A DNA stretch of 64,000 nt from Sesamum alatum. Its lineage: Eukaryota > Streptophyta > Magnoliopsida > Lamiales > Pedaliaceae. The stretch is from NCBI GenBank assembly GCA_034509735.1, contig JACGWO010000011.1, positions 17,645,573-17,709,572 on the forward strand. Direction: 5' to 3'. The position numbers and the translations under genes were made by a program. How positions within the stretch are numbered: position 1 is the first letter of the stretch; each line of letters starts with the position of its first letter. This document shows positions 26,856 to 40,064 of the stretch, piece after piece. The notes below the pieces were generated by a model, which did not search any database, was not told the DNA's origin, and worked only from the letters and a program-made list of their open reading frames with translations.

Positions 26856-27281
26856 GAGTAAATTACAATCACCTCCTAGGTTTGACATAATTAAAAATAC
26901 CTTCTCATTATTTGAAAAATTATAAATACCCCCTGACTTTAACATTCATCTAACAACAAGCCTGTTTAATTAGGTTTACATATAATTTTTGTAATGAACT
27001 GCTCAAAATACTCTTTTGGATTATAAGATATAATTTTATATATTTTCTAGAATTTTCTAACTGGATTATTTATACCCACCCTCATTTTTTTTTTATATTT
27101 TTTCAAAAAATTCTTTTTATAAAAAATAAAAATTTAGCAAGGGTAAAGTAGTACTTTTTACATCTCCATCTAGGGAATACATAATTATTTTTATTTTGAG
27201 GAGGGTATTTGTAATTTTTCAAATAACGAGCATTTATATATAATTATGTCAAACCTCAAATGAGGTAGCTGTAATTTACCC
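26856..27281. mobile_element. Family B MITE, host of the PMD-MULE insertion
   Basis: The element begins GAGTAAATTACAATCACCTCC and ends GCTGTAATTTACCC, like 20073-20483. Its right flank is AAAATTAATA (27282-27291). The matching left flank, AAAAGTAATA, is not adjacent but lies at 21936-21945, left of the PMD-MULE, and is followed by GAGTA, the MITE's first bases. So the PMD-MULE inserted within the first few bases of this MITE. The reconstructed duplication is 9/10. Confidence 0.8.
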
Positions 27282-27591
27282 AAAATTAATATACTAAAAT
27301 TCACTTTTTAAATTTAAATATTTATATAGATATAAATATAAACAAATTATACAATTATATTTTATTAACTAAATTAAATTATTATTACTTTAAATATGTT
27401 TCAATAAATTATATTGATTCATAGAATAAATTAATTAAAATATCAAAATACCAAAAGATTATATCAATTTTAAAAAAAAATATTTAAATTAAAATGACCA
27501 ATGATATGTATTTAAAATAAAATTTTAATATATTTTTATTAATGTTAGATTTAAAAAAATATATTATTTTTTTTAAATAATTCTTTTCCTC

Positions 27592-27906
27592 TTCCGAATT
27601 TTTTCACCTGCCTCACCTCCCCTTCATCACCAGCCACCACTTGGTCATCACACACCGTCGCCCAACCTAGGCGACGATGGTCGCCCAGAGGAATGGGTGA
27701 CCGCCATCCACCAGATTGGAGGCGATCGCCTAAAGGAGTGGGTGACGATAGGCGACAACGCATGGCCCCTGTTTGCAAGGGCGATGGCAGAATCAGGAGT
27801 CGACATGCATTGCTCCCTTTTGGGCAGTTGCCCCTTTTGCACTGGCCGACTGTGCCATCACCCAAATTTTGAGCGGCGAGAGGTGGCAGTCATCGTCGTC
27901 TCCGTG
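27592..27906. repeat. GC-rich GTCGCC island, second copy
   Basis: A GC-rich block with CACCGTCGCCCAACCTAGG, GATGGTCGCCCAGAGG and GGAGGCGATCGCC stands between AT-rich arms. It corresponds, in inverse orientation, to the island at 6745-7200. ORFs on both strands through it have no recognised domain. Confidence 0.75.
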
Positions 27907-28219
27907 TATTTATATATTATATTATATTATACATGTATAGTATATGTACACAATTATATGTATATAAATAAAAGTATATTTTTAAATTACTTGAAATCTG
28001 AATTATTCATTTTTAACTATTGAAGTTCAATGATTATCATAACAAGGGTATAACAAATAATATAATAAAAAATTTAACACTATTAACGACAAGTAATGGA
28101 AGTGGAGAGTGTGCATTATTTCAAAAAACACAAGAGATTTTTTATCTTTTTGTTTTTTTACCACATAGGATTCTCAGTTAAACTTTTAAAATACATCTGA
28201 ATTTTTATACAATTTATCC

Positions 28220-28823
28220 TAAAAATATTAAAGTTAAAAAATAATTATAAAAGAATTAATTAAAAATGATTGTAAACAATCATTTAAGAGATCATTTATA
28301 GCATTTAACTCTCTTGCTCTCTCTGCGACCCACAGTACGACAAGAATTTAACTGGTAACGGTCTTATATGCACCTCATCTGGATATGATAATAAAGGTCC
28401 ATAAGCAATGCGAAGAAGAGCATTTATATTTAATAATTGTTAGTTCTAATAATTATTTAATATTAATATTGTTTGGAAGGGAGAGAAAAAGTCAAAAAAG
28501 CCGTTTGACCTGCTGCTCTCGTGTCATCCAAAAGTTCGATAAAAATTCAAAATAAATTCATTGCGCTACGCTAACGTACAAAAACATGAATATTTATTTT
28601 TTATTTATTATTATATATACGGACATGTATTGCACTTTGTCCCAGCTCAGTTTATGTAGTGCTTAATGGTAATGGCGGACCCATTTTCCTGATCCTCACT
28701 CTCTCTCTCTCTCTCTTCTCTCTTTCTATTTGTACTTGAGAAAGGCGAGACTCTGCTTGAATCTATTCGCTTACTTTTTGAAATCAAGTGTCTGGGTTTC
28801 AACGGAAACAAGCACAGTTCAAA
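28220..28823 (+). promoter_or_regulatory. Promoter and 5' UTR region of the IST1-like gene
   Basis: The right end of the outer MULE lies only about 600 bp upstream of the start codon. A CT microsatellite at 28699-28716 sits about 110 bp upstream of the ATG, as is common in plant 5' UTRs. A candidate TATA element is TATATATAC at about 28611-28619. The transcription start is not determined. Confidence 0.45.
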
Positions 28824-31800
28824 ATGCTCGATGGTTTACTAGGCCGTGGCTTCAGCGTCAAATGGTCGGATCTCGTTGTGTGTTTCTTTTTTTTTTTCAA
28901 TGTTCTGCGGAGTTTGTTGATGATTTATACGCTTTTGGGTGTGTGGCTATGTGCGCAGCAAATCGCTGATAAAGATGACTCGGGCGAGGATCGAGGTGTT
29001 GAGGAAGAGAGCGGAGGCGAAGCAGAGGTTCCTGAAAGAAGATCTGGCCAAACTGCTGTCTAATGGGCTTGATATAAACGCTTATGGAAGGGTACTACGT
29101 TTTACTCCTTTTCTGGTTTTGCTTGCTTATGTCAATTTGCCAAGTCGATTCGTTGCCCGTTTGGTTGTTTCACGGTTAGACTTTTGTTGTTTGGATCTTT
29201 ATTTATTGTTCATACATGTTTGTTTTGTAGTTATTCTGGGAAGAATAAGTTTGATTTACCTTCAATTCTTTGTGAGTTAGATTTTTTTTTTTACTTTTTT
29301 AATTGCTAAATTTTTTAGATCCGCCATTGTTAATTTGCTTGAGTGAAACCAAATTAAGAAAGAAGAAAACTGGACTCTTTGTTTCTTGCTTCAACAGGTG
29401 TCTAAATTCTTTAGTTGAGTGAAAACCAGCGCAGTCTAATTCTTTTTACTGAGTGAGAACCATCTCATGGGAAAAAGGAAAATCCTCAGAGGAGCTTGTA
29501 CGTCTAAGGCAATAGGAAATTGTATATAGAATTAGGACTTCTGACGAACATGAAAGGGACTGCTCAATTGCTAGCGAAAGGAATGCCTTTTTCCACCCCG
29601 AATCTATTTCTCAATTCTCACCATCAAACATTCACTAAATACTTGCTCAAGCTTTTGGGTATAGTTTTGTCTTCTTGGTTGTATTGAGTCTATTGACGCA
29701 TGGGAATGGCAACCACACTTCAATTTTTACAAGATGCTATTGAAGGGGATCAAAGTGACAAAAGCAGAGATAAATTGATTTAGACTGATGAAAATCAAGA
29801 AGCATGGCTGTGAAAACGTACGGAAATGTAATCCTTACAGTATAGCATCACAAGAATATCAGATTAAGAAGTTCAAATCCATTCAACTTATAGTTCTTAA
29901 TTAGCAAAAAAGAAGGTTGATAGTTCGCACAGTTCTGAAAACTTCTGTTTGGTCCTTGCCCCTCCTTTTAGCTTTGGATGAATTCGCTTCCAATAGTTTT
30001 ACAATAAGATGAAGGACTCTTAACATTTTTCCTTTTGGGTTCCTTTGAATTTTTTATTCTAATTAAAGGGTAGGCAATTTCCCTTTGTTCGCATGTTCAA
30101 AGTAATGTCGATGCTGCAAAATGAGTGTTACTTTATCTTAAATGTGATAGATCGCATTAATAGAGGCATGAATACAGAAAGGGGCACATACTCAATGGAG
30201 AAATGATGTAACCTCGAAGTCAAAGATTGCATGAAGGTTCTAAATGGTGGCCTGAGTTGAGGCATGCTATGCTTTATAGTTTCTGTTACCACCCTCAGCC
30301 TAAAAAATATGAACCAAAGGAAGATGCATCCAAACAGCATTTCAAACTTTAGCTGATATAAAGGAAAAAAAGCTTGACAAATTTGACATGTCAAAGTTCA
30401 GGCTCTTCTTGACAACAGTAATTGTGTACTCCAGAGTACCATAAACTTGATGGAATTGAATTAACTTACAAAGTAGTTAGAAAATAGAAGAATACGAACT
30501 CTTCTTCCTCTATGGTGTCTGAGAAGGAAAACAAGTCAATGGTCGTAAGTGTATGAAGTAAGGCAGCACAAAATAGCTCTAGACTACAACTAGAAGGGAT
30601 TGCCTTAAGGCTTGTGTATAATGCTTATCCAGAACCGAGCGAATCAGAGTTAGAATGTATATGCATATAAAGATTGCAGTACAGTCCTTAAATTCATAGG
30701 AATTAAAGGCAAATCCTAAGCCAAACCGGGGCAAGCAACAATAGGCTTAAGTAATCAATTGTCGGTAATGTGCCTGCAAAATAAGAGGAGACATTTTCTC
30801 ATGATTCCGACCCATAAAGTATAAATTTAATTTAGAATAGTAACAACTATGAAGATATTTGAATGTGATTGTAAAGATCATTGAGAAAATGTTATGTAAC
30901 TATTTTGGAAGAGAATGAAACAGACGATGCATTAATACGGGTGACATCAATGAGGAATAAGGAGAAAGAAACTAAGATTTAAGCTTTCATTTAAGAAATA
31001 ATTTCATTTATTTTTTCTTAATCTAATGGGTTGATGATACAATTAAATGCAATTGTGCTTAAATGATTTTATTAGGATAATTTTGAAATATCAACAATAT
31101 GTAATACAAAATGCACACATATAATATATTTAAATTTCCCTGTAAATAATTTGATTTATTTGATAAAAATATAGTAATAACATTTCGCTGTACCAGTAGA
31201 CAAAGTTGAATTATTCATGAATTTTAAGTTAATTATGAAAAAGTTATAGTAGTAGCATCCAGATGGGTAAGTAAGTGATATTACATGTAAGCCCTTAAAT
31301 AAATATAAGAGGATTTGTTGTCTTCAAGTTACTAATGGAAATTTTTAAAGTCTCGACCTTATTGTGTAGGCAAGCACAAATGTAAGATGAATAGGTCCAG
31401 AAAACTTATAGAATATGATTAATGAAGTAATTAACAACTGAAAGAATTGGCGAACAAGTCAAGAAAGATTTATTCGAAGCAAGTATGAGTCTAAGCAAAT
31501 TTATATATATGTATATTGTATGTTCATGAACATAAATATATGCACAAAGACCAGAGAACTAAAAGTGAAATCTTTAATATTTGAGCACATAAGTTCTTGA
31601 TCATAATTGTACTTTTAACAAAAACAATGTAACTAATTCATGCATAAAAGAAAACTATTCTTAAAAATTATTTATGAAAATTTATTAGTAGTAACTAAAG
31701 TATTCATATATGATACTAACAAATTTTTTGGTATTTTTAATAAATCACAATGATTCAAATATTTGTTGACTTGCTAAATTTTATGTTTAATATTATTTTG

Positions 31801-34800
31801 CTAGCTTAATGTTTTTCCAAAAGACTTGCAATGCACAGAACACATATTCATTTACCATAACACATTAACAGTTTGGTTGTAGAATCTAATTCAACAAAGA
31901 TATTGTAAGTTAGTTAATGTTGCATATGTTCCTCAATATAGTTTCAGAGTAAATGTAATGTTCTATTATTTAACCATGTACTTATTAAATAAAATGCTTC
32001 ATCCAAGCCGTATCTTAAGTTATTTTGGTGATTATTGAGTCCGCTGTATGTATTATGTTCATTCTATGTTGACTAGAAACTTATACAACATAGCTCATCT
32101 TTAACGGTTGCCTTGCACCACGTACCAACATTACAGCCTCAACCTGTAAGGCAGAGTTGACAAACTCTCTCATTGCACAAACGTCTTATCATGTTGTTGA
32201 GCTATCTATACTAAAGGCCTGAGACTTACCTGCTTTCAGATTTCTTTCATATTGATGGACATGAGTGAGCATATTAGTTGAAGTGCACTTGGATACATTT
32301 TGTTATTTTCTAATACGTAATGTCATCGTACTAAATGACTGGCTAACTATGAACAGTGTGGAAGTATTTAGATTTTGGTTTCATATTGTATCTGTTTAAA
32401 TGAAACATATTGGCAATATTTTTTTTTCTATGTATGGCTTACATTTTTGAAATTGTTCTTATGTGTGGGCTCTTAATTTTATCGTGTAAACCAGACTGAA
32501 GAATTTATTGCTGGAATGAATCTCTTGTCCTGCTATGATATTGTTGAGCAATCCTGTGAATATATTGTAAAGCAACTCTCAAGAATGCAGAAACAAGGGT
32601 ATGATCCATTCATGTCTAAAGCTAGCTTACTTTATTTCTTGCAAATGTTTTGTATGTATATATCATGTTCTCTAGCATATCTTTTATTTTCTATTTAAGT
32701 GTTGCTTTCTACCATGCTTCATCTCTTTCCCTTTATTACACAGTTGTAATGTGCCTTATTGCTGTTTAAAAATGAAAACGTGCATACAGCTCATCAATGT
32801 CCCTGGTAAGAAAAGCTAAAACTATTAGCAAGAAGAAGTGCACGCTCATAATACTTTTATCTTTAATCATTAAAAAGGTCACTAGAATAACTGATTAAAA
32901 TCTCTGGGACCTTCATTTAAATAATATGACAATAATCATATTTGATATATAGTCCTCCCTTGTTTGTGCTTGCGTAGCTTAACCAGTTGTATTGTTAGCA
33001 ATATATCAAATATTGACAAGCGATAAGGAAGTGGTTGTTAACAATACACAATTGAGATAGACATATACGAGATTACTTTTGGGGTATTTGTCATATTACG
33101 CCTCTCTATACTTGAACTTAAAATATTGATCGAAACCACCAACGCTCATGAACTACTTAACTGAAACAACCACAAGTTTATCGTGAAAATTTTGTTTTTC
33201 ATTTCTGTTTGAATTGAGGTTCCTTAGAATCTTATAAGACACTGATAAGAAATGGTGCCAATTTGATAATTCAACACTCTAGAGTGGAGGAAGTACGTGG
33301 CGCTGGGGCACGAGCTTTAAAGAGATGGATTGAACATAAAAGAGTATAATGTATTCCTCTATTTCTAAATTTGGACTCCTTTTTGTTTATCGAATTTGTC
33401 TGAAAAAGACTCTATTTTCTAAAATAGATTCTTTCCCTAAAATAACCTTATGCAGAAAGTAACAATGTGATGTCACCAATTACCAACCATACTTTTAAGG
33501 CCAGTACGCGCACGTGCATTGTGCATTTTGCAGGTTTTTTCTTTAAGCTCATTTAGAATGCTGTGAAATATTAAAAATTGAATAATTCAAGATATATATT
33601 TGTTGTGACATAAGATTTGATAAATAACAACTACGATCTAACCCTGTTAATATCATATGCAAATATTTAATGTTAAGATTACTATACTTTTTTATAAATT
33701 ATCATTAGCAATATTTCATTCTTTTGACATTTGATGTAGTTACATGACCTGGTAAAGAAAAAATGTTGATTCAAAAAGCTATATACACAAAATTATGCTT
33801 AGTTTAATTTTTATATATTAAAAGCTGCATGTTCTGTTCTTTTTCTTAGTGCATGTAACCATGTATATCGTTATTTCACATTGGCACAAACATATGAATA
33901 TACCTACTTCTTTACTTGGTTGCTATTTACTTGTTTTGAAATAAGTTTTTCTCGCCTTTAATTGTAATTTTTCTGCCATAGTTATGTTTTTTTTCTTTAT
34001 TAGCGTCTTGTTGGGCACATTTGTTCTTTGTAAGGTTCTTCGAATTAGGATATTCTCAAAACTTATCAAGTTCCTATTCCCAATTGAATTAAGTGCTCAT
34101 ACCAATCTTTATTTTTTCAAAACTTTGATAAAAAATCTCAAACAGATTTGATGTCAGCAGGTCACTATTAGATTAAATTAGAATTACGAGGGGACAATAT
34201 CTCGACTTTTCAAAACCACAACAATATTCAGAGAAAGGAGAAAAGTGGCAGTAGCAGACAATCTAATTCCATGATTTTCATAAAATTATATAGTTAGTAT
34301 ATTCTATTGAAACTTTTATGATAATTAGTAAACACATTGGATAGCTAGATCAAAAACATATGCTAACAACAGCCTCAATATGTCTAAAGTTTTCCAAAAA
34401 GTTGACTCATAATTAAAACCTAGATAACGAGTTTATTGTGAAGAATTTCATAAATCTTTCGAAGCAACATTCATTTTATGAAAAGGATAGTGCCTGGCAG
34501 CACGGTTCAAAGATTTTTATAAGATCAATAGATATACTATATTACTTATCTAAACATTTATACAAATTTTGACACTTGAAAGTTGAAATATATCTCAAAG
34601 TAGGTTAATTACGCCTCAAAAAATTCTGACTTATGGCAATCAATGTTCATTATTTTTGTAAAATGATACATTTAAAAAAAAATATTGAAATTTAATATAT
34701 GAGCTATAAACACATCAAACAGAATTTATGACAGTAAAGTACGGACGTCGTCCGTATAGAATAAGATAGGTTTCTGAGTTCTACAAATCGAAGGCTCAAT

Positions 34801-37800
34801 CCTAACATGTAAGCAAGATTAAGTTTTCCCGACTGAACTGAACTATTGATCTTATTAAACATAACAAATTTTCAATCAAAATGTGTTGCCCTACAATCTC
34901 CTACATTCCTACATCACATGATTTACATGTTTGATCCTAGACGTACTCGATTCAATATTATGATCATATAGTATGAATTTCTGACATATTAAATTTTCTA
35001 AAACTATGGCATACATTACTAATCAATCGAAGTAACTTTGCTTTGAGTCTTTGACACCTCTATTAATAGCAGATAGTTCTAAAATTTCACCTTCAACTCG
35101 GCAGTTCATACTGAAGATTGTAGAACTTTTGGTGAATATTTTATGAATTTTCGTATGGAACTTTTGCAGGTTAAAAAATGAGGGCCTAAAACTTTATTTT
35201 AATTATTTATGGGTGTTTTTGGACTCGGTCTACGGTTAGTTACCTTATTAAGGTAAAAAACTACCACGTAGGTATAATAATGGAATTTGAAATTCTTTTT
35301 GGTTCAGAGTGTTATAAGAAAAGTAGAAAAATGGACCTAGCTTTTATAACGAAGCATGAATCTAGGTGAAATTAACATAGAATATTTAATGAATTCTCTT
35401 CAGGTTAATTACTTAAGGATTTTAAAATCTATGCAACTAGGCCGGACATTACACAAAGCAACATTATTTTTGGTTGAAATTTTCAACTCGGAAAACATTT
35501 TTGTATTTTTATAAAATAAAAGGGAGAGAGTCTTTAAAGCTGAATTTTTAGACTAAGATATTTCGTTGATAGATTATCTTAAGTACAAAAGTTTATGTTT
35601 GAATTTTTTTCTTTAATATTTTCTATTACATAAAAAGTTAATATTTTTCCTCACATAAAATTTAAGTAATATGTTTCTTTCTTTTTGTCTCTTTTTGCCT
35701 GTGTTCATTATTAGGTCAAAGTTTTGTTAATTGGTTGCAGTATTTCTGAGAGTTGGTTATTTAATTATTTTATGGAGTAATCTCTTATGTGTATTATTTT
35801 TAAATAATTTATATTAAATTTAGTAACTTTAATTTGTTTCCTTTTGATCTTTTAATCATAGTTTTCTGATTAACCTTGTTTGCAATTTTAAACTTTAACT
35901 TGAATAATTGTACTTTTGTCGGTGCCTTAACACACATAAAATATACATATTTATGAAATATATATGAACTGTTTGCAAATGTGAAATCAGAAAGTTATTA
36001 TTTCATTATTTACAAGTAATTTTTTTTTTATCATGGTAAGTGACATAATAATTTTCTCACAAAGTTCTATTGAATACAAGTACTCTATTATATGCAATAA
36101 ATAGCATTTTGTGGAATTGTTGCATCATTTGAGCATGATATTGATTTTATCCTGTCAAATTGCTTTCTTTACAGGGAATGCCCTGAAGAATGTAGGGAGG
36201 CTGTTGCATCCCTGATGTTTGCTGCTGCAAGGTTCTCTGATCTGCCTGAACTGCGAGACCTCAGGGATATATTTCAACAGAGATATGGAAATTGTTTAGA
36301 AGCTTTTGTTAATCAAAAGGTATGTCCCTATTTTATCCTATAGAGAAAGTTATAGTAATCAGTTTTCTTTCCAACCTCCAACGTGCTTGATTTTGTTGCT
36401 AGTTCGTTGAGAAAGTATCTGCGAGGCATCCTGCAACAGAAAAGAGACTCAAGGTATTGCAAGATATAGCTACAGAGCTCTCAATAAAGTGGGATTACAA
36501 GGGGTTTGAACAGAGGATGTCTACTCCTTCAGTAGTTGCCCAGGTACATTTTTGAATTATTTATGATGTTCCCGCAGATAACTAAAAAGTACATGAAGAA
36601 CCCTTAGTTTGTAAATACAGATAGGAGAAATTTTTGGCATTTCATAGTGATGAGTATTACGATTTTTCTTTATCATAGTTATAATGAAAAGATAAAAATA
36701 TGGGAACGAATAATATACGGATCAATTGACATACAGGTAAATATGAATGTTAATGAATTGATTGGAAGCAAAAATATGGTTTAGTTTGACATTATATTAT
36801 GTGTCGTGCTTGTACTTATTTCAAACAAGTTAAGTCTTATTTTATATCTGTCACTACATTATTTTGATTTATATCTCTAACTTTATATTATGTCTACTTA
36901 TGACATTATTTTATTTTGCTCTAATATGTTCCTATTAGCTACTTGAGCTTATTTAGAAATTTAGAATTGATAGTTTTGAAGAATTATTGTTCTGATAGTT
37001 CTTTGCAATGGATTTTTGCTGATTTACTTGCCACCACACTGTATTTATACTTTGTTAGGAATGTGAGAATCTTATAAATGGATTTTCTTGACTGAACTTG
37101 TTTCAAGATGAATACAATTACCCATGAAGAAATCAAAGTCCATTTGTATTTACATGACAAGTTATCTTGCTCACAGATGTCTGACTTGTTAAGACATTTT
37201 TAACATTTTTTAGTTTAACTGAAAGAGTACATTATTTATGAATACCTATTCGAATCTTGTGGCTGTATTGGAGGGCCAGCATGACTAGTATGTATCGAAT
37301 GTGGTGATTGATATTTTCAATTTACATGATTTCCAGACAGAAGTCAGAAAAGCTGATGTAGTGAAACAAACGCCTGGGATTCTAGATGAGAAAAGCAGAA
37401 TACGCAACTGTGGAGAAGGTCATATGTGGAAAAGAAATGAAATAGATCATCCTGTGGCTGGAAGGAAGGGTTCAATTGAGTACAGAGAGCAGTCACTGTT
37501 GAAGACAGAAGGAAGTAGTTCGCAAGGCGACAGTGACGGCTTATTTCGTGGAAGGCACATATTGACTGAAAATAAGCAGCATTCATATCACTCTGAGAAA
37601 CGTGATATAGAACTCAAGGCAGAAAAATCAAGCAGTTCATCCCATGGGAAAATGCTGGATAATGTTAATACTGGAAGCACCAGACGGAGTAATGGTACCC
37701 ATAATCCAAGGAAAGGAGCAAGCACAGAAGCATTATTTCATGAAAAAGCAGCATCTGCTCCAAGTTGTGCAGAACATCTAGGAAGAACTGAAAATGTCAT

Positions 37801-38713
37801 TCCTTCTTCTAACTATTCCAGTCGAGAAAATGCAATTAACTCTACAAGAAAAGGACCGGAGGAAGGACCTGATAGGTTCAACTCTTCCTCAAATTATGCC
37901 CTCCCGCCACCATATGTCAAACCTAAAGACAACATTTCTCGCCCTCCGTATGTTAAGCCAAAGGAAGATAAACACACACACAGTAGAGGTTCTAAGCATG
38001 ATCTGGAGAAAAACTTCATAGACCCTGCCTCCTGCAGCAGAGGTAATGTAGTCAACAGCTCAGGCAGGCCCCAAAATGAATCAGATCATGACTTTGAAGA
38101 ACAATTTGTTGCACCAGCTAAAGTAAAGAGTCATTCTCAGGAAAAATATCTTGATTATGAGGAAGAGAAAATCCCGTTACCAAAACCACGGTCAATTCGG
38201 AGGAAACACCATAAATCATCATCCAGCCATAATAATGTTGTGGATAATCTTGAAGACGTCGGACCTGTAAACAGGAGCTCAAATAGCAGGAGAAAGGATC
38301 AATCTAGGAAGGGCCTGCAGATATTGTTTGATGAGGAGCACCACATAAAAGAGGATGAGGAAAGGATGATAGATAAACTGTTGATTCATTACAGCAAGAA
38401 ACCGTCAAGCTATGATGCAGGAAAATTGAGGAAAAAGTTGAGGGGTCAGCCTCCGGATCAAATAATCACTGATGTTGGTGAATCATCATCCCTTGATAGA
38501 AGCAGAGATGTGCATGACGATAAATGTGAAGTGTTTCCGCCTCCCATTAGATCTGTTTCTCTTCCTCATGAGCAAACTGCTTCACCAGAATCACAAAAGG
38601 TCTTTACTCGTGCTAATACTTTCCAGCTAGACAATCAGGCACGGCATGTGCATCCCAAATTGCCTGACTATGATGATCTAGCTGCTCGGTTTGCTGCCCT
38701 GAAGGGTAGATAA
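28824..38713 (+). CDS. IST1-like regulator of VPS4 in the MVB pathway, six exons
   Basis: The exons join as 28824-28864, 28959-29091, 32495-32598, 36175-36319, 36403-36543 and 37337-38713. All introns are GT-AG and the frame is kept, giving 646 residues. Residues about 10-175 are the helical IST1 domain: MLDGLLGRGFSVKCKSLIK, KRAEAKQRFLKEDLAKLL, GLDINAYGR, YDIVEQSCEYIVKQL, CPEECREAVASLMFAAARF, DLPELRDLRDIFQQRYG. IST1 proteins bind CHMP/ESCRT-III subunits and tune the AAA ATPase VPS4/SKD1 at endosomes during multivesicular body sorting. The tail from about 189 is long, polar and probably disordered. It contains PPPYVKPK and a second PPYVKPK, the first of which fits a PPxY motif. The last 16 residues, PDYDDLAARFAALKGR, fit a type-1 MIT-interacting motif (LxxRFxxLK), expected to bind VPS4 or LIP5. 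The ATG at 28824 begins the family-typical MLDGLLGRGF; an upstream in-frame ATG at 28788 is less likely. Confidence 0.92.
29092..32494 (+). other. Intron 2 of the IST1-like gene (3.4 kb)
   Basis: Donor AGG-GTACTA and acceptor AACCAG-ACT bound the intron. It is mostly unique-looking AT-rich DNA. Short ORFs (for example minus strand 30128-30394) show no domain and I see no element termini. Confidence 0.8.
32599..36174 (+). other. Intron 3 of the IST1-like gene (3.6 kb)
   Basis: The donor follows CAAGG at 32598 and the acceptor is TTTACAG at 36174. The content is AT-rich. A phrase near 33500 (GCACGTGCATTGTGCATTTT) resembles the Helitron-like end at 4751 but lacks CTRR. No nested gene was found. 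Confidence 0.8.
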
Positions 38714-38806
38714 ATGACCGGAGGTAATGGAGCCCGAGAAATCGTGCCAACTTGGTATGCCCTCATCCCCTGTGATCTCCATTATATTTGTGCATGCAGC
38801 CAGCAC

Positions 38807-38922
38807 TTTAGCTGTTGTATTGCATATCTACTGAAAAATATATGTTTCTTCAATATATTGGCGTGATTTTAGCCGCTGTATTGCATATCTGCTGGAAAAT
38901 ATACATGTTTCTCGAGTATTGT
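38807..38922. repeat. Tandem duplication in the IST1-like 3' UTR
   Basis: The phrase TTTTAGCTGTTGTATTGCAT...CTACTGAAAAATATATG recurs about 60 bp later as TTTTAGCCGCTGTATTGCAT...CTGCTGGAAAATATACATG. The two copies are imperfect and lie about 100-210 bp after the stop codon. Confidence 0.7.
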
Positions 38923-39532
38923 TTTGTCTGAACTCCAGATAGCAAAATTATAGAAACTTTAGGACTTTCTTGCTAATTTTTGTTCTATGGCATTTATGAC
39001 AAATGACAACTTAAGCTGTAATAAACCTTCTGAGTTGTACTACTGTAAGATCTTGACCGTGTAACCCTTGATTCAACATGTTTGGCATTTCTTTAGCTTA
39101 TTCAATAGTACTCTGATCAGCTTGGTTAGGAAAACTTACGTTTACTGAATCAAAGCATGATATCATTTGACTTGGTATTAATTAAGAGGTCACTGAACGC
39201 CTATAATGCGAGGAGATTGAAAAATTACCTGATGCAGTATCGGATACGAACACGACTCGGACACGCATTGGACGCAACATAGACGTGTTTGCAAATATAT
39301 ATAAAAAAAAGATACGGTGTTGGACACGTGTTTCAAAAATGTATCTGAAAGACGAGGGACTATTACATTTGACTATTGGGGACTTTAATGAGTTGGGAGA
39401 TGAAGGAGTATTACGGTGTATTTGAAAGAAGAGGGAATGAAATGAGATAAATGAAGGACTAATAGAGAGATTTGGTTATAAGTTGAAATATGGATTCAAG
39501 AAATTTAGAAATACTTTAGCATTTTTTGTGTG

Positions 39533-39565
<33 letters not shown>

Positions 39566-40064
39566 CAAAACGAAGTTTGACCACAATCAAGTTAATTTTG
39601 ACTCAATTCTCAATTCTTAGAATTTTGAGTTTTTTAATTACTAAGATAAATTTTCATTGGTTAAAAATATTATCCAATTATCTATATTAAATATTTACTT
39701 TGTATTTATCCAAAATCTTATCTCTAGGATTATAATTCATTTTTTTAATTGCAAAAAAAAAAAATTAAATTTTAAATATATTAAATATATACTTTGTATT
39801 TATCTGAAATCTTATTTTCAATATTATAATTGAATTTTTAAATTTTCAAGGAAATACCGGTTAGAAACATCACCAATTTTAAATATAATAGATATTTATT
39901 TTGTATTTATCTGAAATTTTGTCTCCAAGATTCTTATTTTGTATTTATTTGAAATTTTATCTGAAATTTATAATTGAATGTTTTAATTGACAAGAAAAAA
40001 ATTCTTATTTATTTGAATTATCATATATTTTAAATATATTAAATCTTTAGTTGTAAATATCAGA
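38923..40064. other. 3' flank of the IST1-like gene and intergenic DNA
   Basis: Around 39235-39350 there are repeated CGGACACG/GGACACGTGTTTC phrases that look like part of a decayed transposon. A TA microsatellite lies at 39540-39564. From 39640 to 40000 a phrase with TACTTTGTATTTATCTGAAAT recurs four times at roughly 60-125 bp spacing, perhaps an old tandem repeat. Confidence 0.5.

Larger units (their letters stand above)
21482..28219. mobile_element. Outer GC-island MULE (family A), split by nested insertions
   Basis: The left end (21482 onward: TAAATTGCATAATACCCC, CTCTTCATTAGAAAC) and the right end (rc of 28219: GGATAAATTGTATAAAAATTC) match the terminal sequence of 6409-7909. The right arm 27282-28219, in inverse orientation, follows 6409-7200 in order: terminus, GGGTATAAC/GGGTATGAC, TTTAACACTATTAACG, TA repeats, GC island. 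Removing the nested insertions leaves about 1.4 kb, near the 1.5 kb of the other copy. A possible target duplication is TAAAAAAAT (21473-21481) against TAAAAATAT (28220-28228), 8/9. Confidence 0.7.

Noticed and set aside
33490..33530. GCACGTGCATTGTGCATTTT in IST1 intron 3, similar to the Helitron-like end at 4751
   Set aside because: No CTRR follows at the expected place, and no 5' terminus was found.
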